Source: an uncultured Verrucomicrobia subdivision 3 bacterium
GTDB taxonomy: Bacteria > Verrucomicrobiota > Verrucomicrobiia > Limisphaerales > UBA11358
Assembly (NCBI GenBank): GCA_903872345.1
Contig: CAIQKM010000187.1
Coordinates: forward strand, 1 to 64,000
Length of the DNA stretch: 64,000 nt
Reading direction: 5' to 3'
Shown: positions 8,314 to 17,725 of the stretch, piece by piece
Layout of the letters: the number at the start of each line of letters is the position of its first letter
How positions within the stretch are numbered: the stretch's first letter is position 1
Notes under the pieces: model-generated
Told to the model about the DNA's origin: nothing
Database searches by the model: none
Seen by the model: only the letters and a program-made list of their open reading frames with translations
Program-made: the position numbers and the translations under genes

Positions 8314-8697
8314 ATGATTGCCAGGACTGTAACCGCCAATGCCGCCCAGCCGAACATCCGCGTGGGTGATGAACGCCTGATCAAGCTCACCGTCAACGCG
8401 GCGCAGAAGGTGACGTCGCTGCTCACCCGGCAGGGGCGTCCGAACGGCGTGCTCCGCGTGGCCGTGGTCGGCGGCGGTTGCTCCGGTTTGCAGTACAAGA
8501 TGGATTTGCAGGACGGTCCCGCCAGCCGCGACATCCTCGTGGAAAGCGGCGGCGTGCGCGTGGTGGTGGACCCCAAGAGCGCCCTCTATGTGACGGGCAG
8601 CGAACTGGATTTCATCGGCGCGCTGGACGGCGGGTTCAAGGTGAAAAATCCCAACGCCGCGACCAGTTGCTCCTGCGGCGAGAGTTTTAGCGCCTGA
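8314..8697 (+). CDS. IscA/ErpA-type iron-sulfur carrier protein
   Basis: A 127-residue A-type carrier that holds and delivers Fe-S clusters to apoproteins. The three conserved cysteines are present: Cys56 in VVGGGCSGLQYK and the C-terminal pair Cys119 and Cys121 in SCSCGESF. I chose the ATG at 8314, which gives the normal family length; the upstream frame overlaps the divergent promoter. Six bases separate it from hscB, so the two form a cluster-assembly operon. Sequence alone does not separate IscA, ErpA and HesB. Confidence 0.92.
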   Translation: MIARTVTANAAQPNIRVGDERLIKLTVNAAQKVTSLLTRQGRPNGVLRVAVVGGGCSGLQYKMDLQDGPASRDILVESGGVRVVVDPKSALYVTGSELDFIGALDGGFKVKNPNAATSCSCGESFSA

Positions 8698-8703
8698 TTC
8701 CGC

Positions 8704-9309
8704 ATGACGGATTATTTTGCCCTGCTGGACGAGCCTCGCCGGCCTTGGCTGGATCCCGAGGCCATCCGGCAGAAGTTCTTCGCCCGTTCCGGCGGGGTGC
8801 ATCCGGATAAAATCCATGCCGCCAGCGACGCCGAAAAGGCGGTCGCCGCCCAAGCCTTCGCCGAACTGAATGCCGCCCAGCTCTGCCTGGGTGAACCCAA
8901 GTCCCGGCTGCTCCATCTGCTCGAGCTGGAGCTTGGCGCCAAGCCGCCGGACATCCAGCAGATTCCCGCCGCGCTGGCCGGACTGTTCATCGAGGTCTCG
9001 ACGGAATGCCGCAAGACCGACCTCTTTCTGGCCGAAAAAGCCGCCATCACCTCGCCGCTCCTGTTGGTGGATTATTTTGAGCGCAGCCAGGGGTGGCTGG
9101 AAAAGCTGGACGCCTTGTCCGCAAAACTGGATGCTTTCAATCACCGCCTGGCCGAGGACCTGAAATCGCTCGACGCGCGCTGGATCGCCGCCGATACGGC
9201 GGGTCGCCGTGAGTTATTGGCCGAAGTGGAGGCATTGTACCGGCTGTTTGGTTATTTCAACCGCTGGAACCGCCAGTTGTCCGAACGCAAATTGCAATTG
9301 ATGACATGA
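8704..9309 (+). CDS. hscB: HscB-like J-domain co-chaperone
   Basis: A 201-residue J-domain protein. The J domain covers roughly residues 1-75 and contains the Hsp70-activating HPD at residues 33-35 (GVHPDK). The C-terminal part is a helical bundle of the HscB type that binds the IscU scaffold. Its position directly after an A-type carrier supports a role in Fe-S cluster transfer together with an Hsp70. Its last codons overlap the start of the next gene (ATG at 9306 within the stop region), so translation is coupled. Confidence 0.85.
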   Translation: MTDYFALLDEPRRPWLDPEAIRQKFFARSGGVHPDKIHAASDAEKAVAAQAFAELNAAQLCLGEPKSRLLHLLELELGAKPPDIQQIPAALAGLFIEVSTECRKTDLFLAEKAAITSPLLLVDYFERSQGWLEKLDALSAKLDAFNHRLAEDLKSLDARWIAADTAGRRELLAEVEALYRLFGYFNRWNRQLSERKLQLMT

Positions 9310-10019
9310 AAACCGTTTTGCTCACCGCTTTGCTGGTCTTGGCCGGCATCGCCGCTCCCGCCATCCGTGCCACCGCCGCCGAACCCTGGCAGGACGCCCT
9401 TGCCGCAATGCCGCTGGCGACCAATACCACGCTGCTCTCGCGCACGAATACGGTGGGAATAATGCTGGGTTCCTTCCAATCGAATTCCGTCATCAAAGGT
9501 TTGATTCTGATGCCGGGCGCGACCGATGAACTTTATTTTTTCCGGCGCGTGAATGTGCCGTTTGCCGTGGCCCATCCGACGTTGCTGGACTGCCTGACCG
9601 CGCTGACCAACCAGACGCACATTCTGGCCACCGTTGTCCCGCCTTTTCTCGTGCTGCACTCCACCGAGGATTTTCTGGACGGATTTGCCACCGTGAAAAG
9701 CCCGCGTGCCGAGGCGCGGTTGAAAGGGCTGACGGTGAAAGGCCATCTTTGTTTTAATGACCGGGACTGGGATAATCTGCAACCGGTGCTGTCAGAAAAC
9801 GTACGCGCCAACGTGCTGCCCGGGGTGTGTTTGACCGATAGCTGGCACTTTTACCGGCACACTTTTACGGCATGGAACCTTACCCAGTGGGAATTGCTGG
9901 AAGCCACCGCGATGGCCGGCAAGACGCAGTTTGAGTTGACTTCGTGGACTGCCACCTTCACCGGTGACCGGCGGCATGGCGCAGTGCCCTCGCCCGAAAC
10001 CATCAAGATGGCGGAATAA
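9306..10019 (+). CDS. exported protein of unknown function, coupled to hscB
   Basis: A 237-residue protein that I do not recognise. Residues 1-25 are a clear signal peptide (lysine, then a hydrophobic stretch ending ATAA). The mature part has no transmembrane segment, no metal motif, and two cysteines in the middle third (TLLDCLTAL and [10 protein letters not shown]). It overlaps hscB by four bases and is therefore the third gene of the iscA-hscB transcript. Its stop lies five bases from the end of the convergent oxyR remnant. A link with Fe-S assembly is possible only from position. Confidence 0.75.
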   Translation: MKTVLLTALLVLAGIAAPAIRATAAEPWQDALAAMPLATNTTLLSRTNTVGIMLGSFQSNSVIKGLILMPGATDELYFFRRVNVPFAVAHPTLLDCLTALTNQTHILATVVPPFLVLHSTEDFLDGFATVKSPRAEARLKGLTVKGHLCFNDRDWDNLQPVLSENVRANVLPGVCLTDSWHFYRHTFTAWNLTQWELLEATAMAGKTQFELTSWTATFTGDRRHGAVPSPETIKMAE

Positions 10020-10024
10020 TCCGC

Positions 10025-10898
10025 TCAACGACCGGCTTTTGCGTAGCGCGTCGAAATCATTTTTAACAACTCCGCCGCCGCCCGCGCGGGAGGCCGATGT
10101 TTCGGCCACACCGCCACTATGGTTCGCTGTGGCTTGGGGGTGGCCAGCGGCCGGTAGGCCGGCAAATCTTTCCGTCCGCTTTGTACCGCCATGGCGGGAA
10201 TCAGGGAAAGCCCCAGCCCGGCGCTGACCAGCGACTGGACGGTCTCCAACTGCGCGCTCCGGAAACTGATGTTCGGATGCACCTCGCGCCGGTCGCAAAA
10301 TCCCCGCACCTGGTCGCCGAGGCAGTGCCCTTCCTTCATCACAATGAGCGGCTCGCGCGCCAGATCGGTGGCGTTCACGATGCGCTGCCGCGCGAGCGGA
10401 TGACCCGGCGGCAGGGCCAGCAATAATTCTTCGGTAAATAATTGCAATACCTCCAGTCGGCGGTCGTGAATCGGTTGGCTGGCCAGCACAAAATCCACCT
10501 CGCAGGCCGCCAGCAATTTGAGCAACTGGGCGGTGGTATCCTCCTGCACCACGATCTCCACGCCGGGATATTGTTTCCGGAACCCGCCCAGCACCGCCGG
10601 CAGCAGATACGGCGCAATTGTTGGCAGCACGCCCAGCGTCACCACGCCGCGCAGCAGGCCGGTGGCGTCGGCGGCTTCGCGCTTGGCGGCGTCCACTTCC
10701 TCCAAAATGCACCTCGCCCGCCGGGGTGAGCTTCACCTGCCGTTTCAGCCGGTCAAACAGCCGCTCGCCCAGTTCGTCCTCCAGTTTGAGAATCTGCTGG
10801 CTTAACGACGGCTGGGAGACATGACACTGCTCCGCCGCCCGCGAGAAGTTGCCCGTTCGCGCCACGGCCACCGCATATCGTAGCTGCCACATTTCCAT
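10025..10898 (-). pseudogene. oxyR: oxyR-like LysR regulator, disrupted by a frameshift
   Basis: The DNA-binding half reads in one frame from 10898 ([20 protein letters not shown], then [12 protein letters not shown]) to about residue 65, LTPAGEVHF. The sensor half reads in another frame from about 10708 ([17 protein letters not shown]) to 10025. The junction lacks about six residues usually found between the winged helix and the linker helix, so a short deletion not divisible by three fits best. The sensor half keeps both redox cysteines of OxyR in [12 protein letters not shown]. The TTG at 10705 could in principle restart translation, but that product would lack DNA binding. It diverges from katA over a near-consensus OxyR operator. 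Either a pseudogene or a consensus error. Confidence 0.85.
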
Positions 10899-10933
10899 AG
10901 GTGGAAACTATAATAATGAGAGGAAACAAGTAT
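10897..10933. promoter_or_regulatory. OxyR operator between oxyR and katA
   Basis: ATAGGTGGAAACTAT (10897-10911) matches the OxyR half-site ATAG-N7-CTAT, including the preferred T and A inside the spacer. After seven bases comes AGAGGAAACAAGTAT (10919-10933), a weaker second copy at the correct spacing. The site overlaps the oxyR start codon and lies about 60 bp before the katA start, so it can serve both autoregulation and katA activation. Confidence 0.75.
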
Positions 10934-10993
10934 TTCAACAATAGTTGGAAATCTGGTGTAGTGTGGGAAAGCGAAACAAACACGATACTGATT

Positions 10994-12445
10994 ATGTCCC
11001 AAAAACCTGTCACGCTCACCACCACCGGCGGCAACCCCATTGCCGACAACCAGAACTCCCTCTCCGCCGGCCCGCGCGGCCCGCTGCTGATGCAGGATTA
11101 CCAGCTCCTGGAAAAACTCGCCCACCAGAACCGCGAGCGCATTCCCGAACGCACGGTCCATGCGAAGGGCACCGCCGCCTTCGGCACGCTCACCATTACG
11201 AACGACATTACCAAATACACCAAGGCCGCCGTTTTCAAGCCCGGGACCAAAACCGAAGCGTTACTGCGGTTCTCCACCGTGGCCGGCGAACGCGGCGCCG
11301 CCGATGCCGAGCGCGATGTGCGCGGGTTCGCCCTCAAGTTTTACACGGCGGAGGGCAACTGGGATCTCGTGGGCAACAACACGCCGGTGTTCTTTGTGCG
11401 CGACCCGCTCAAATTCCCCGATTTTATTCACACGCAGAAGCGGCAGCCCAAGACCAATCTCCGCAGCAATACCGCCATGTGGGATTTCTGGTCCCTCTCG
11501 CCCGAATCGCTCCATCAGGTGACGATTCTGATGTCCGACCGCGGCCTGCCCAAAAGCCTGCGCCATGTGAACGGTTACGGCAGCCACACCTACAGTTTGA
11601 TTAATGCGCAGAACGAACGCTGCTGGGGGAAGTTTCACTTCAAGACCAAACAGGGTATTCAGTGTCTGACCAATGCCGAGGCGGAGGCCATCGTTGCCAA
11701 GGACCGCGAAAGTTCGCAGCGCGATTTGTATGAGGCCATTGAGCGTGGTGAATATCCCAAGTGGCAATTCTCCATTCAGGTCATGCCGGAGAATGATGTC
11801 GAGACGTATGAGTGGAATCCGTTCGACCTTACCAAGGTCTGGTCGCACAAGGAATACCCGCTGATCGAGGTGGGCGAATTGGAATTGAACCGCAACCCGG
11901 AGAATTACTTTGCCCAGGTGGAACAGGCGGCGTTCAGTCCGTCCAACATCGTGCCCGGCATCGGTTTCTCGCCGGACAAAATGTTGCAGGCCCGCATCTT
12001 TTCCTATGCCGATGCGCACCGCTATCGCCTGGGCACCCACTACGAAATGCTCCCGGTCAACCGCCCAAAATCGCCGGTGCATACCTACCATGCGGACGGT
12101 CCCATGCGCTATGACATTCCCAAGGCCACCGATGCCTACTATGAACCGAACAGCTTTGGCGGTCCCGTGGAGGATGCCCGCTTTGCCGAGCCGCCGCTGA
12201 AGCTGTGCGGCGAGGCCGACCGTTACAACCATCGCGAGGACAACGATGATTACACCCAGCCCGGTGATTTGTTCCGGCTGATGTCGCCCGGGCAACAGCA
12301 GCAACTCTTCGGCAACATTGCCGCCAGCATGAACGGCGTGCCGGAAGCGATTATCCGCCGCCAGCTCGCGCATTTTCATAAGGCCGATCCCGCGTATGCC
12401 GCCGGCGTGGCGAAGGCGGTGAACTTGGAATATCACCCGGCCTGA
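10994..12445 (+). CDS. katA: monofunctional haem catalase
   Basis: A 483-residue small-subunit catalase that converts hydrogen peroxide to water and oxygen. It has the distal haem residues His56 ([12 protein letters not shown]) and the Asn in [14 protein letters not shown], and the proximal tyrosine in [14 protein letters not shown] near residue 339. The open frame extends upstream to 10901, but the ATG at 10994 begins the typical [18 protein letters not shown] segment. There is no signal peptide, so it is cytoplasmic. An OxyR-type operator lies upstream, and an ankyrin gene follows 25 bp downstream. Confidence 0.96.
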   Translation: MSQKPVTLTTTGGNPIADNQNSLSAGPRGPLLMQDYQLLEKLAHQNRERIPERTVHAKGTAAFGTLTITNDITKYTKAAVFKPGTKTEALLRFSTVAGERGAADAERDVRGFALKFYTAEGNWDLVGNNTPVFFVRDPLKFPDFIHTQKRQPKTNLRSNTAMWDFWSLSPESLHQVTILMSDRGLPKSLRHVNGYGSHTYSLINAQNERCWGKFHFKTKQGIQCLTNAEAEAIVAKDRESSQRDLYEAIERGEYPKWQFSIQVMPENDVETYEWNPFDLTKVWSHKEYPLIEVGELELNRNPENYFAQVEQAAFSPSNIVPGIGFSPDKMLQARIFSYADAHRYRLGTHYEMLPVNRPKSPVHTYHADGPMRYDIPKATDAYYEPNSFGGPVEDARFAEPPLKLCGEADRYNHREDNDDYTQPGDLFRLMSPGQQQQLFGNIAASMNGVPEAIIRRQLAHFHKADPAYAAGVAKAVNLEYHPA

Positions 12446-12470
12446 CCGTCGTCATCCACCCCGTCACCGT

Positions 12471-13007
12471 ATGCAAACTGTCACCACCGACGCGGAAGAG
12501 AAACGCTACGCCGAGCTGCAAACTCTGGCGCTCGACTACGCCCGCCACGGCGAAACTGACGCGCTGGCGGAAATGTTGCGCCACGGCCTGCCGGTGAACC
12601 TGGCGGATCGTAAAGGCAACTCGCTGCTGCTGCTCGCCAGTTATCACGGCAACTTGGAAACCACCGGCATGTTGCTGGCGGCCGGGGCGGACGTGGACCG
12701 CCGGAATGATCGCGGCCAGACGCCACTCGGCGGTGTGGCGTTCAAGGGCTATGCGGAGATTGCCGCACAACTGCTGGCGCACGGGGCTGACATTGATGCG
12801 GACAACGGTGGCGGGATGACGCCGTTGATGTTTGCCGCGATGTTTGGCCGGACGGAAGTGGTCCGGCTGCTGGAATCACACGGCGCTTCCCTCCAACGGC
12901 GCAACCGGCTGGGCATTTCCGCACGTTTTATGGTGGGGGTTTCCCGCTGGTTCGCGCGCTGGTTTCAAAAATCGAAGCCGCGACTGCAATCTGAACCGGT
13001 GGCCTGA
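12471..13007 (+). CDS. ankyrin-repeat protein downstream of catalase
   Basis: A 178-residue protein with at least three ankyrin repeats (KGNSLLLLASYHGNLETTGM, RGQTPLGGVAFKGYAEIAAQ, GGMTPLMFAAMFGRTEVVRL) and a short basic tail. There is no signal peptide. It starts 25 bp after katA and is probably co-transcribed. In Pseudomonas aeruginosa the ankyrin protein AnkB is encoded next to katB and is needed for full catalase activity, so a catalase-supporting role is a reasonable inference. It converges with the GH79-like gene: its stop codon ends at 13007 and the other gene's at 13008. Confidence 0.88.
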   Translation: MQTVTTDAEEKRYAELQTLALDYARHGETDALAEMLRHGLPVNLADRKGNSLLLLASYHGNLETTGMLLAAGADVDRRNDRGQTPLGGVAFKGYAEIAAQLLAHGADIDADNGGGMTPLMFAAMFGRTEVVRLLESHGASLQRRNRLGISARFMVGVSRWFARWFQKSKPRLQSEPVA

Positions 13008-14477
13008 TCAATTAGCCGAAAGCTTTAAAATGACCGCCGAGCAGGCAGGGACTTCCACGGTGAAGGTGCCGGTGCTGCTGGGGTCCACCAGGGTCCAGTG
13101 GCCCGCCCAACTGCCATCGGCTTCAATGGTGCCATCGCCGAGGGTTTCGCCTTCCGTGGCGGCCGGGTCTTGGGCGGGCGCGGTGAGCAGCATCAGGTGT
13201 CCGCGTCCGGAATAGGCATGGGTTTCGTCAATGCTCACGGTGGCGCTGCGGGCGCCGTCGCCGTGTTCCTTGTTGATGATGGTCAGGGACAGATGACCGG
13301 CTTCATCCTTCACGGGATAGAGGCTCAGGTTGAGGTTCTCTGCGTTGGTGATGACGGCCGGCAGCAGTTTTCCGTTGCTGCCAATGGCAAAGGCCTTGAT
13401 GCCATAGCCGAGCGGACGCACGCTGAAGCCGTTGGTGGCGGTGTAAAAGGCCGTGTATTTGGAGGCGCGCAATTCATTGCCGGCCGCCACCTGGTCGCCG
13501 GTATGAAAATTCACGCCGGCCACGCCATGGGCCGCCCACCAGTACATGAAGTCGAGCCCCCAGAGGGCGGCGGCAAAGGTGTTGCTGACATTGGTGGCGC
13601 CGCCGTTGAAATAATTGTTCACCTCTTCGAGCCGGCAGGGGAGGCCGTTGGAGGCCGCCAGCGGTACAAAGCCATGGTATAGCTTTTCATAAGCGTGCGT
13701 GAAATTCGTGGAGAGCATGCGGTCGCGGCCGATTTCCGGCGTGGGGACCTTGCCGCCGGCGCCGCCGGGATACAGGTGTTCGGTGATGAGCCCCACATTA
13801 TGACCGTGGCTGAAGTCGGTGATGAATTGCTGCGCCCAGGCGGCATTGTTGTGGACGGAGGGGCCGCAGAGTTTGACGCCGGGCACCACGGCGGTGATGG
13901 CGATTTCGAATTTCCGCCATTCGTCGGCGTAGGCGGTGTAGGGATACTTTTCCGCCGCGACTCCCATGCGTTCGGCGGCGGGGCGGTCGTCCGCGATTTC
14001 CTTGGGATAGGCGCTGGGTTCCTGACCGATGGAAAAGCAGTCCATCTGGTCGGGGTAATGCGACATGATGTATTTCACGGTCTGCGTCGCGGCGGCGGGA
14101 TCGCCACCGTGCAGGCGCAGGCAGTAAATGATCTTCACATCCGCCGCGCGGGCAAAGGCGAACAGGCTGTCGAGATCCGCCGTGGCGGGCAGTTGCCGGG
14201 CGTCACGGTCGGAAGTGTTCCCGCCAATCCGCAGGCTCCGGATGCCCAGGGTGTGGAATAAATTGATCAGGGGGGCGTTGTCCGGGCGGAAGTAACGGAC
14301 GCCGGCGGGGTTGGGCAACAATTGGGAAACTTCAAAGCTCAAGCCCGTGAAATTGGCGGCTATCGGCAGGCCCGGGGCTTGGGCGTCCACCACCACCGTG
14401 ACCGGCGCCCCCGCCAGCGGCGCAGTTCCGGCTAAAAACAAGATTCCACTTAAAATGGGGGCAAACAAAAATTTCAC
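13008..14477 (-). CDS. exported GH79-like glycoside hydrolase
   Basis: A 489-residue exported clan-A glycosidase. A signal peptide ends near residue 23. The barrel holds a probable acid/base Glu153 in FSIGQEPSAY and a probable nucleophile at Glu284 or Glu285 in CRLEEVNNYF. The C-terminal 110 residues look like the beta domain seen after GH79 barrels. GH79 includes beta-glucuronidases and heparanase-like enzymes, so a uronic-acid-containing glycan is plausible; GH39/GH30-like alternatives cannot be ruled out by eye. The start is a GTG at 14477 that overlaps the stop of the upstream GH27 gene (GTGA), so the two are translationally coupled. Confidence 0.75.
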   Translation of the reverse strand: MKFLFAPILSGILFLAGTAPLAGAPVTVVVDAQAPGLPIAANFTGLSFEVSQLLPNPAGVRYFRPDNAPLINLFHTLGIRSLRIGGNTSDRDARQLPATADLDSLFAFARAADVKIIYCLRLHGGDPAAATQTVKYIMSHYPDQMDCFSIGQEPSAYPKEIADDRPAAERMGVAAEKYPYTAYADEWRKFEIAITAVVPGVKLCGPSVHNNAAWAQQFITDFSHGHNVGLITEHLYPGGAGGKVPTPEIGRDRMLSTNFTHAYEKLYHGFVPLAASNGLPCRLEEVNNYFNGGATNVSNTFAAALWGLDFMYWWAAHGVAGVNFHTGDQVAAGNELRASKYTAFYTATNGFSVRPLGYGIKAFAIGSNGKLLPAVITNAENLNLSLYPVKDEAGHLSLTIINKEHGDGARSATVSIDETHAYSGRGHLMLLTAPAQDPAATEGETLGDGTIEADGSWAGHWTLVDPSSTGTFTVEVPACSAVILKLSAN

Positions 14478-15985
14478 GGCGCAATTTTAACCATCTCCCC
14501 GCTGTGAGCTGCCACGGGCAGGGAGAATTCGTCCTTAAAGGTGCCCAAATCCTTCTGCCGCCACAAGTCGCGAACAGATTGACGGCCTTGAAGCTTTAGA
14601 TCGTTCCATTTCACCGTTACGGTCGCCACGCCATTCGTGCCGAGGTTGAAGAGGCCCACGGCCCGGGAGCCGTCCTCAAGTTTTTTGGCATAGACGCGGG
14701 TGGTGTCGGTTTGCGCGATGCACACCGCCTGGTCGCCGAGCGAGTCCTGGCTTACGGCGAGCACTTCGTCGTTTTCCAGCAGGTTGCGGGTGAAGGGCGT
14801 CGTTTCGGAGAAATCGTTGGCCAGCAGCAGCGGCGAATTGACCAGGCACCAGAGGGTCATGTGCAGGTATTCCTCATCCGGGGTGAGGCCGGGCTGGTTC
14901 TTCTCTTGAGTGGCGATTTCCAGCATGTCGGGGTCGTTCCAGTGGCCGGGGCCGGAGTAGGGCCGCCATTTGTCCTGGCCAAAACCGCGCGTGCTCATGG
15001 AGGTCCAGTTGGCCTTGATGTCGCCGGTGGTGCGCCAACTGTTGGCAATTTTGCCAATGGCGGGGCCGTTGGTGATGTTCATGTTGTTGGAGAGGCTGAA
15101 GACGATGTCGCGGCCGCTGTGGCGGAGGGCGTCGTACATCTCGCGCGTCTCGGGATATTCAATGGGATTCCAGTCGTATTTGAGATAGTCAATGCCCCAG
15201 GCGGCCCATTGCGCGGCGTCGTTGGTGGCGAAGGAATATTTGCCAATGGCCCAAGGCAGGACTTTTTTGTTCACCACCTTTTTGCCGGCGGGTTTGGTCC
15301 AGGCACCCTCGGGATTTTCCGCGCTGCCGCCGATATGCGTGGCATAGGAAGTGGTCCAGGGCGTTGAATAGATGCCGATCTTCAGCCCGAGCCCGTGGAC
15401 ATCGTCGCACAATTTTTTGAGATCCGGAAATTTCTCGTTGCCCTGGATGGCGTTGAACGGGCCGCCGCGCGCGCCCTGCCAGGTGTCATCAATATTCATG
15501 TAGGTCCAGCCGTGGTTGATGAGGCCGGAGTCCGCCAGGGCCTTCGCGTTTTGGAGCACGATGTCCTGCGTGATGCGAGAGGCGTAATGATTCCAACTGT
15601 TCCAGCCCATGGGCGGGGTGAGGGCGATGGTTTCGCCCACGACGATTTTGAATTTCCGTTCCGTGGCGCCCAGATTGTTTTTGGCGTGCAACATGACCGG
15701 ATATTCCCCTGCGGCGTTCAAGGAGCCGGTGATGTCGCCGGTCGCGGGATTCAAGGTCAGGCCGGCCGGCAGCGGGTCGGCGGAAAATTGCATCGGCCGG
15801 TCGCCGCTGGCCGGGATGTGGTAAAAGAACGGATGCTCCGGCCGGACGCCGAATATGCCCGGTCCATTGATGCGCGGGGTGGGGGGCACGGGCGGGGTGC
15901 GGATTTCCGGGGCGTCCGCCGCGCGGACCGGAGACACGATGAAACTGATGCCGAGGACGAGCAGGCCGGGGAGATGACGGTTCAT
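14474..15985 (-). CDS. exported GH27 alpha-galactosidase with Ig-like domain
   Basis: A 503-residue alpha-galactosidase family protein. Residues 1-22 are a signal peptide. Residues about 45-117 form a putative Ig domain (PLPAGLTLNPATGDITG). The GH27 barrel follows, with PPMGWNSWNHY, DDTWQG, GIYSTPW, the nucleophile Asp271 in DYLKYDWN, and the acid/base Asp322 in SWRTTGDIK. A C-terminal beta-sandwich completes it. The start at 15985 gives a proper signal peptide. It is the first gene of a leftward pair with the GH79-like enzyme and is divergent from the GH29 cluster; the shared upstream region holds a palindromic operator. Confidence 0.93.
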   Translation of the reverse strand: MNRHLPGLLVLGISFIVSPVRAADAPEIRTPPVPPTPRINGPGIFGVRPEHPFFYHIPASGDRPMQFSADPLPAGLTLNPATGDITGSLNAAGEYPVMLHAKNNLGATERKFKIVVGETIALTPPMGWNSWNHYASRITQDIVLQNAKALADSGLINHGWTYMNIDDTWQGARGGPFNAIQGNEKFPDLKKLCDDVHGLGLKIGIYSTPWTTSYATHIGGSAENPEGAWTKPAGKKVVNKKVLPWAIGKYSFATNDAAQWAAWGIDYLKYDWNPIEYPETREMYDALRHSGRDIVFSLSNNMNITNGPAIGKIANSWRTTGDIKANWTSMSTRGFGQDKWRPYSGPGHWNDPDMLEIATQEKNQPGLTPDEEYLHMTLWCLVNSPLLLANDFSETTPFTRNLLENDEVLAVSQDSLGDQAVCIAQTDTTRVYAKKLEDGSRAVGLFNLGTNGVATVTVKWNDLKLQGRQSVRDLWRQKDLGTFKDEFSLPVAAHSGEMVKIAP

Positions 15986-16178
15986 AAAATGCAGTCGGTG
16001 GTGTTGTCTCAACTAGTGTGGATTGATGGCCGAAAGGTTACGGTTATTACGGTTATTTATGCCGACCCGGCGCGGGCGGCCGTGAAACGCCGCCGCCAGA
16101 GCAGCCGGAATACGCGGGATGAATGGGTTTCATACGGAGAATCGGAGCCAGATTAGGGGTGGTCGCCCGTTCGGGCCA

Positions 16179-16194
16179 TTGAACAAACGTTCAA
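16179..16194. promoter_or_regulatory. palindromic operator TTGAAC-N4-GTTCAA, site 1
   Basis: TTGAACAAACGTTCAA is a perfect 6-bp inverted repeat with a four-base spacer. It lies 58 bp before the first GH29 start and 193 bp from the divergent GH27 start. Four related sites occur in this window, all upstream of secreted proteins. The regulator is unknown. Confidence 0.65.
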
Positions 16195-16252
16195 GTAACG
16201 AAACCTTGACCCCAGGTCCGGCGTCAACACCATAGCTGTTGTAACCACTCTT

Positions 16253-17683
16253 ATGAAATTTTATTCCTCCCCCTGGCTGTCCATCGGCCTGACCGTGGCG
16301 ACCGTTTTGCTTTCTTACCAAGCGGTTAAGGCCGAGCCGGCCGGCACCAATCTGCCGGCGCCGTCGTTTTCTTATTCAGCCACGGGCGATCCCGCCAATC
16401 CCGCCTGGCAGCAGTGGCAGCAGGAATATGGGCCCACGCATGAGCAGCGCATGCAATGGTGGCGGCAGGCGCGGTTCGGCATGTTCATTCATTGGGGCGT
16501 CTATTCCGTGCCGGCCGGCGTTTGGGACAGCACCAATGTAACCCGCAGCGGCGCGGAGTGGATCATGAACCGCGGCCGGATATCCGTGGCGGATTACCAG
16601 AAGCTGCCGGCGCAGTTCAACCCCGTTAAATTTGACGCCACGCAGTGGGTGGACATCGCGAAGAATGCCGGGATGAAGTACATCGTCATTACGGCGAAAC
16701 ATCACGATGGCTTCGCCATGTTCCATTCACAGGCGAGCGGATTCAACATTTACGACGCCACCCCCTTCAAGCGCGATCCGCTCAAGGAGCTGGCCGAGGC
16801 CTGCGCCAAGGCGGACATCAAACTCGGCTTCTACTATTCGCAGGCGCAGGATTGGAATCATCCCGGCGGCGCGGCGTCCGGCGGGCATTGGGACAAGGCC
16901 CAGGATGGCGACATGGACAAGTTCATTGATGACGTGGACATCCCGCAGATCAAGGAACTGTTTTCCAATTATGGCAAAGTCGCCGTCGTCTGGTGGGATA
17001 CCCCCGTGGGCATGACCGCCGACCGCGTGGCCAAGCTGCTGCCGCTCCTGAAATTGCAGCCAGACATCATCAGCAACAACCGCCTGGATGCCAAAAAAGC
17101 CACCGGCGACTACGCCACGCCGGAACAGAAAATTCCCACCAACTCGCTGGCCGCCGACTGGGAAACCTGCATGACCATGAATGGCACCTGGGGCTACCGC
17201 GTCTCCGATCAGAAATGGAAACCCACCGAAACGCTTGTGCACAACCTGGTTGATATCGCCAGCAAGGGCGGAAACTTTTTGCTGAATGTCGGACCGACCA
17301 GCGAAGGCTTGATTCCCGAACCCTCTGTGGAACGGCTCAAGGAGGTTGGCGCCTGGATGAAAGTGAATGGCGAGTCCATTTATGGCAGTACCAAAAGTCC
17401 GCTGGCCGCCCAGCCGGCCTGGGGCCGCGTGACCTTAAAGGGCGACACCCTGTATCTGCATGTCTTCGACTGGCCGGCGGATGGCAAGCTCGTCGTGCCC
17501 GGTCTCGAAATGGAAAAACTGAAGGCCGTTTTCCTCGCCGACCCCCAAACGGAAGCGCCCATGATTGGCGCCGTGTACTCCGGCAGTGCCGCCTCCCGCA
17601 GCGTGACCACTCTGCAGTTGCCCGGCAAACCGCTGGATCCGATTGACACGGTGATCGTCGTCAAGGGCTACAAACAACTTTAA
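16253..17683 (+). CDS. exported GH29 alpha-L-fucosidase 1
   Basis: A 476-residue GH29 enzyme that releases alpha-L-fucose. A signal peptide ends near residue 27. The family blocks are RFGMFIHWGVYSVPAG, KYIVITAKHHDGFAMF and VVWWDTPVG with the nucleophile Asp249, followed by WETCMTMNGTWGY and GGNFLLNVGPTSEGLIP. The last 90 residues form a beta-sandwich. The acid/base residue is not conserved across GH29 and I did not assign it. First of three tandem GH29 genes separated by 42 and 22 bp, probably one transcript. The proteins are clearly related but diverged, so the duplications are old. Confidence 0.95.
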   Translation: MKFYSSPWLSIGLTVATVLLSYQAVKAEPAGTNLPAPSFSYSATGDPANPAWQQWQQEYGPTHEQRMQWWRQARFGMFIHWGVYSVPAGVWDSTNVTRSGAEWIMNRGRISVADYQKLPAQFNPVKFDATQWVDIAKNAGMKYIVITAKHHDGFAMFHSQASGFNIYDATPFKRDPLKELAEACAKADIKLGFYYSQAQDWNHPGGAASGGHWDKAQDGDMDKFIDDVDIPQIKELFSNYGKVAVVWWDTPVGMTADRVAKLLPLLKLQPDIISNNRLDAKKATGDYATPEQKIPTNSLAADWETCMTMNGTWGYRVSDQKWKPTETLVHNLVDIASKGGNFLLNVGPTSEGLIPEPSVERLKEVGAWMKVNGESIYGSTKSPLAAQPAWGRVTLKGDTLYLHVFDWPADGKLVVPGLEMEKLKAVFLADPQTEAPMIGAVYSGSAASRSVTTLQLPGKPLDPIDTVIVVKGYKQL

Positions 17684-17725
17684 GATCAACGGCTCCGTCC
17701 GATAAAATCCCGGTACCTGTCTCCC

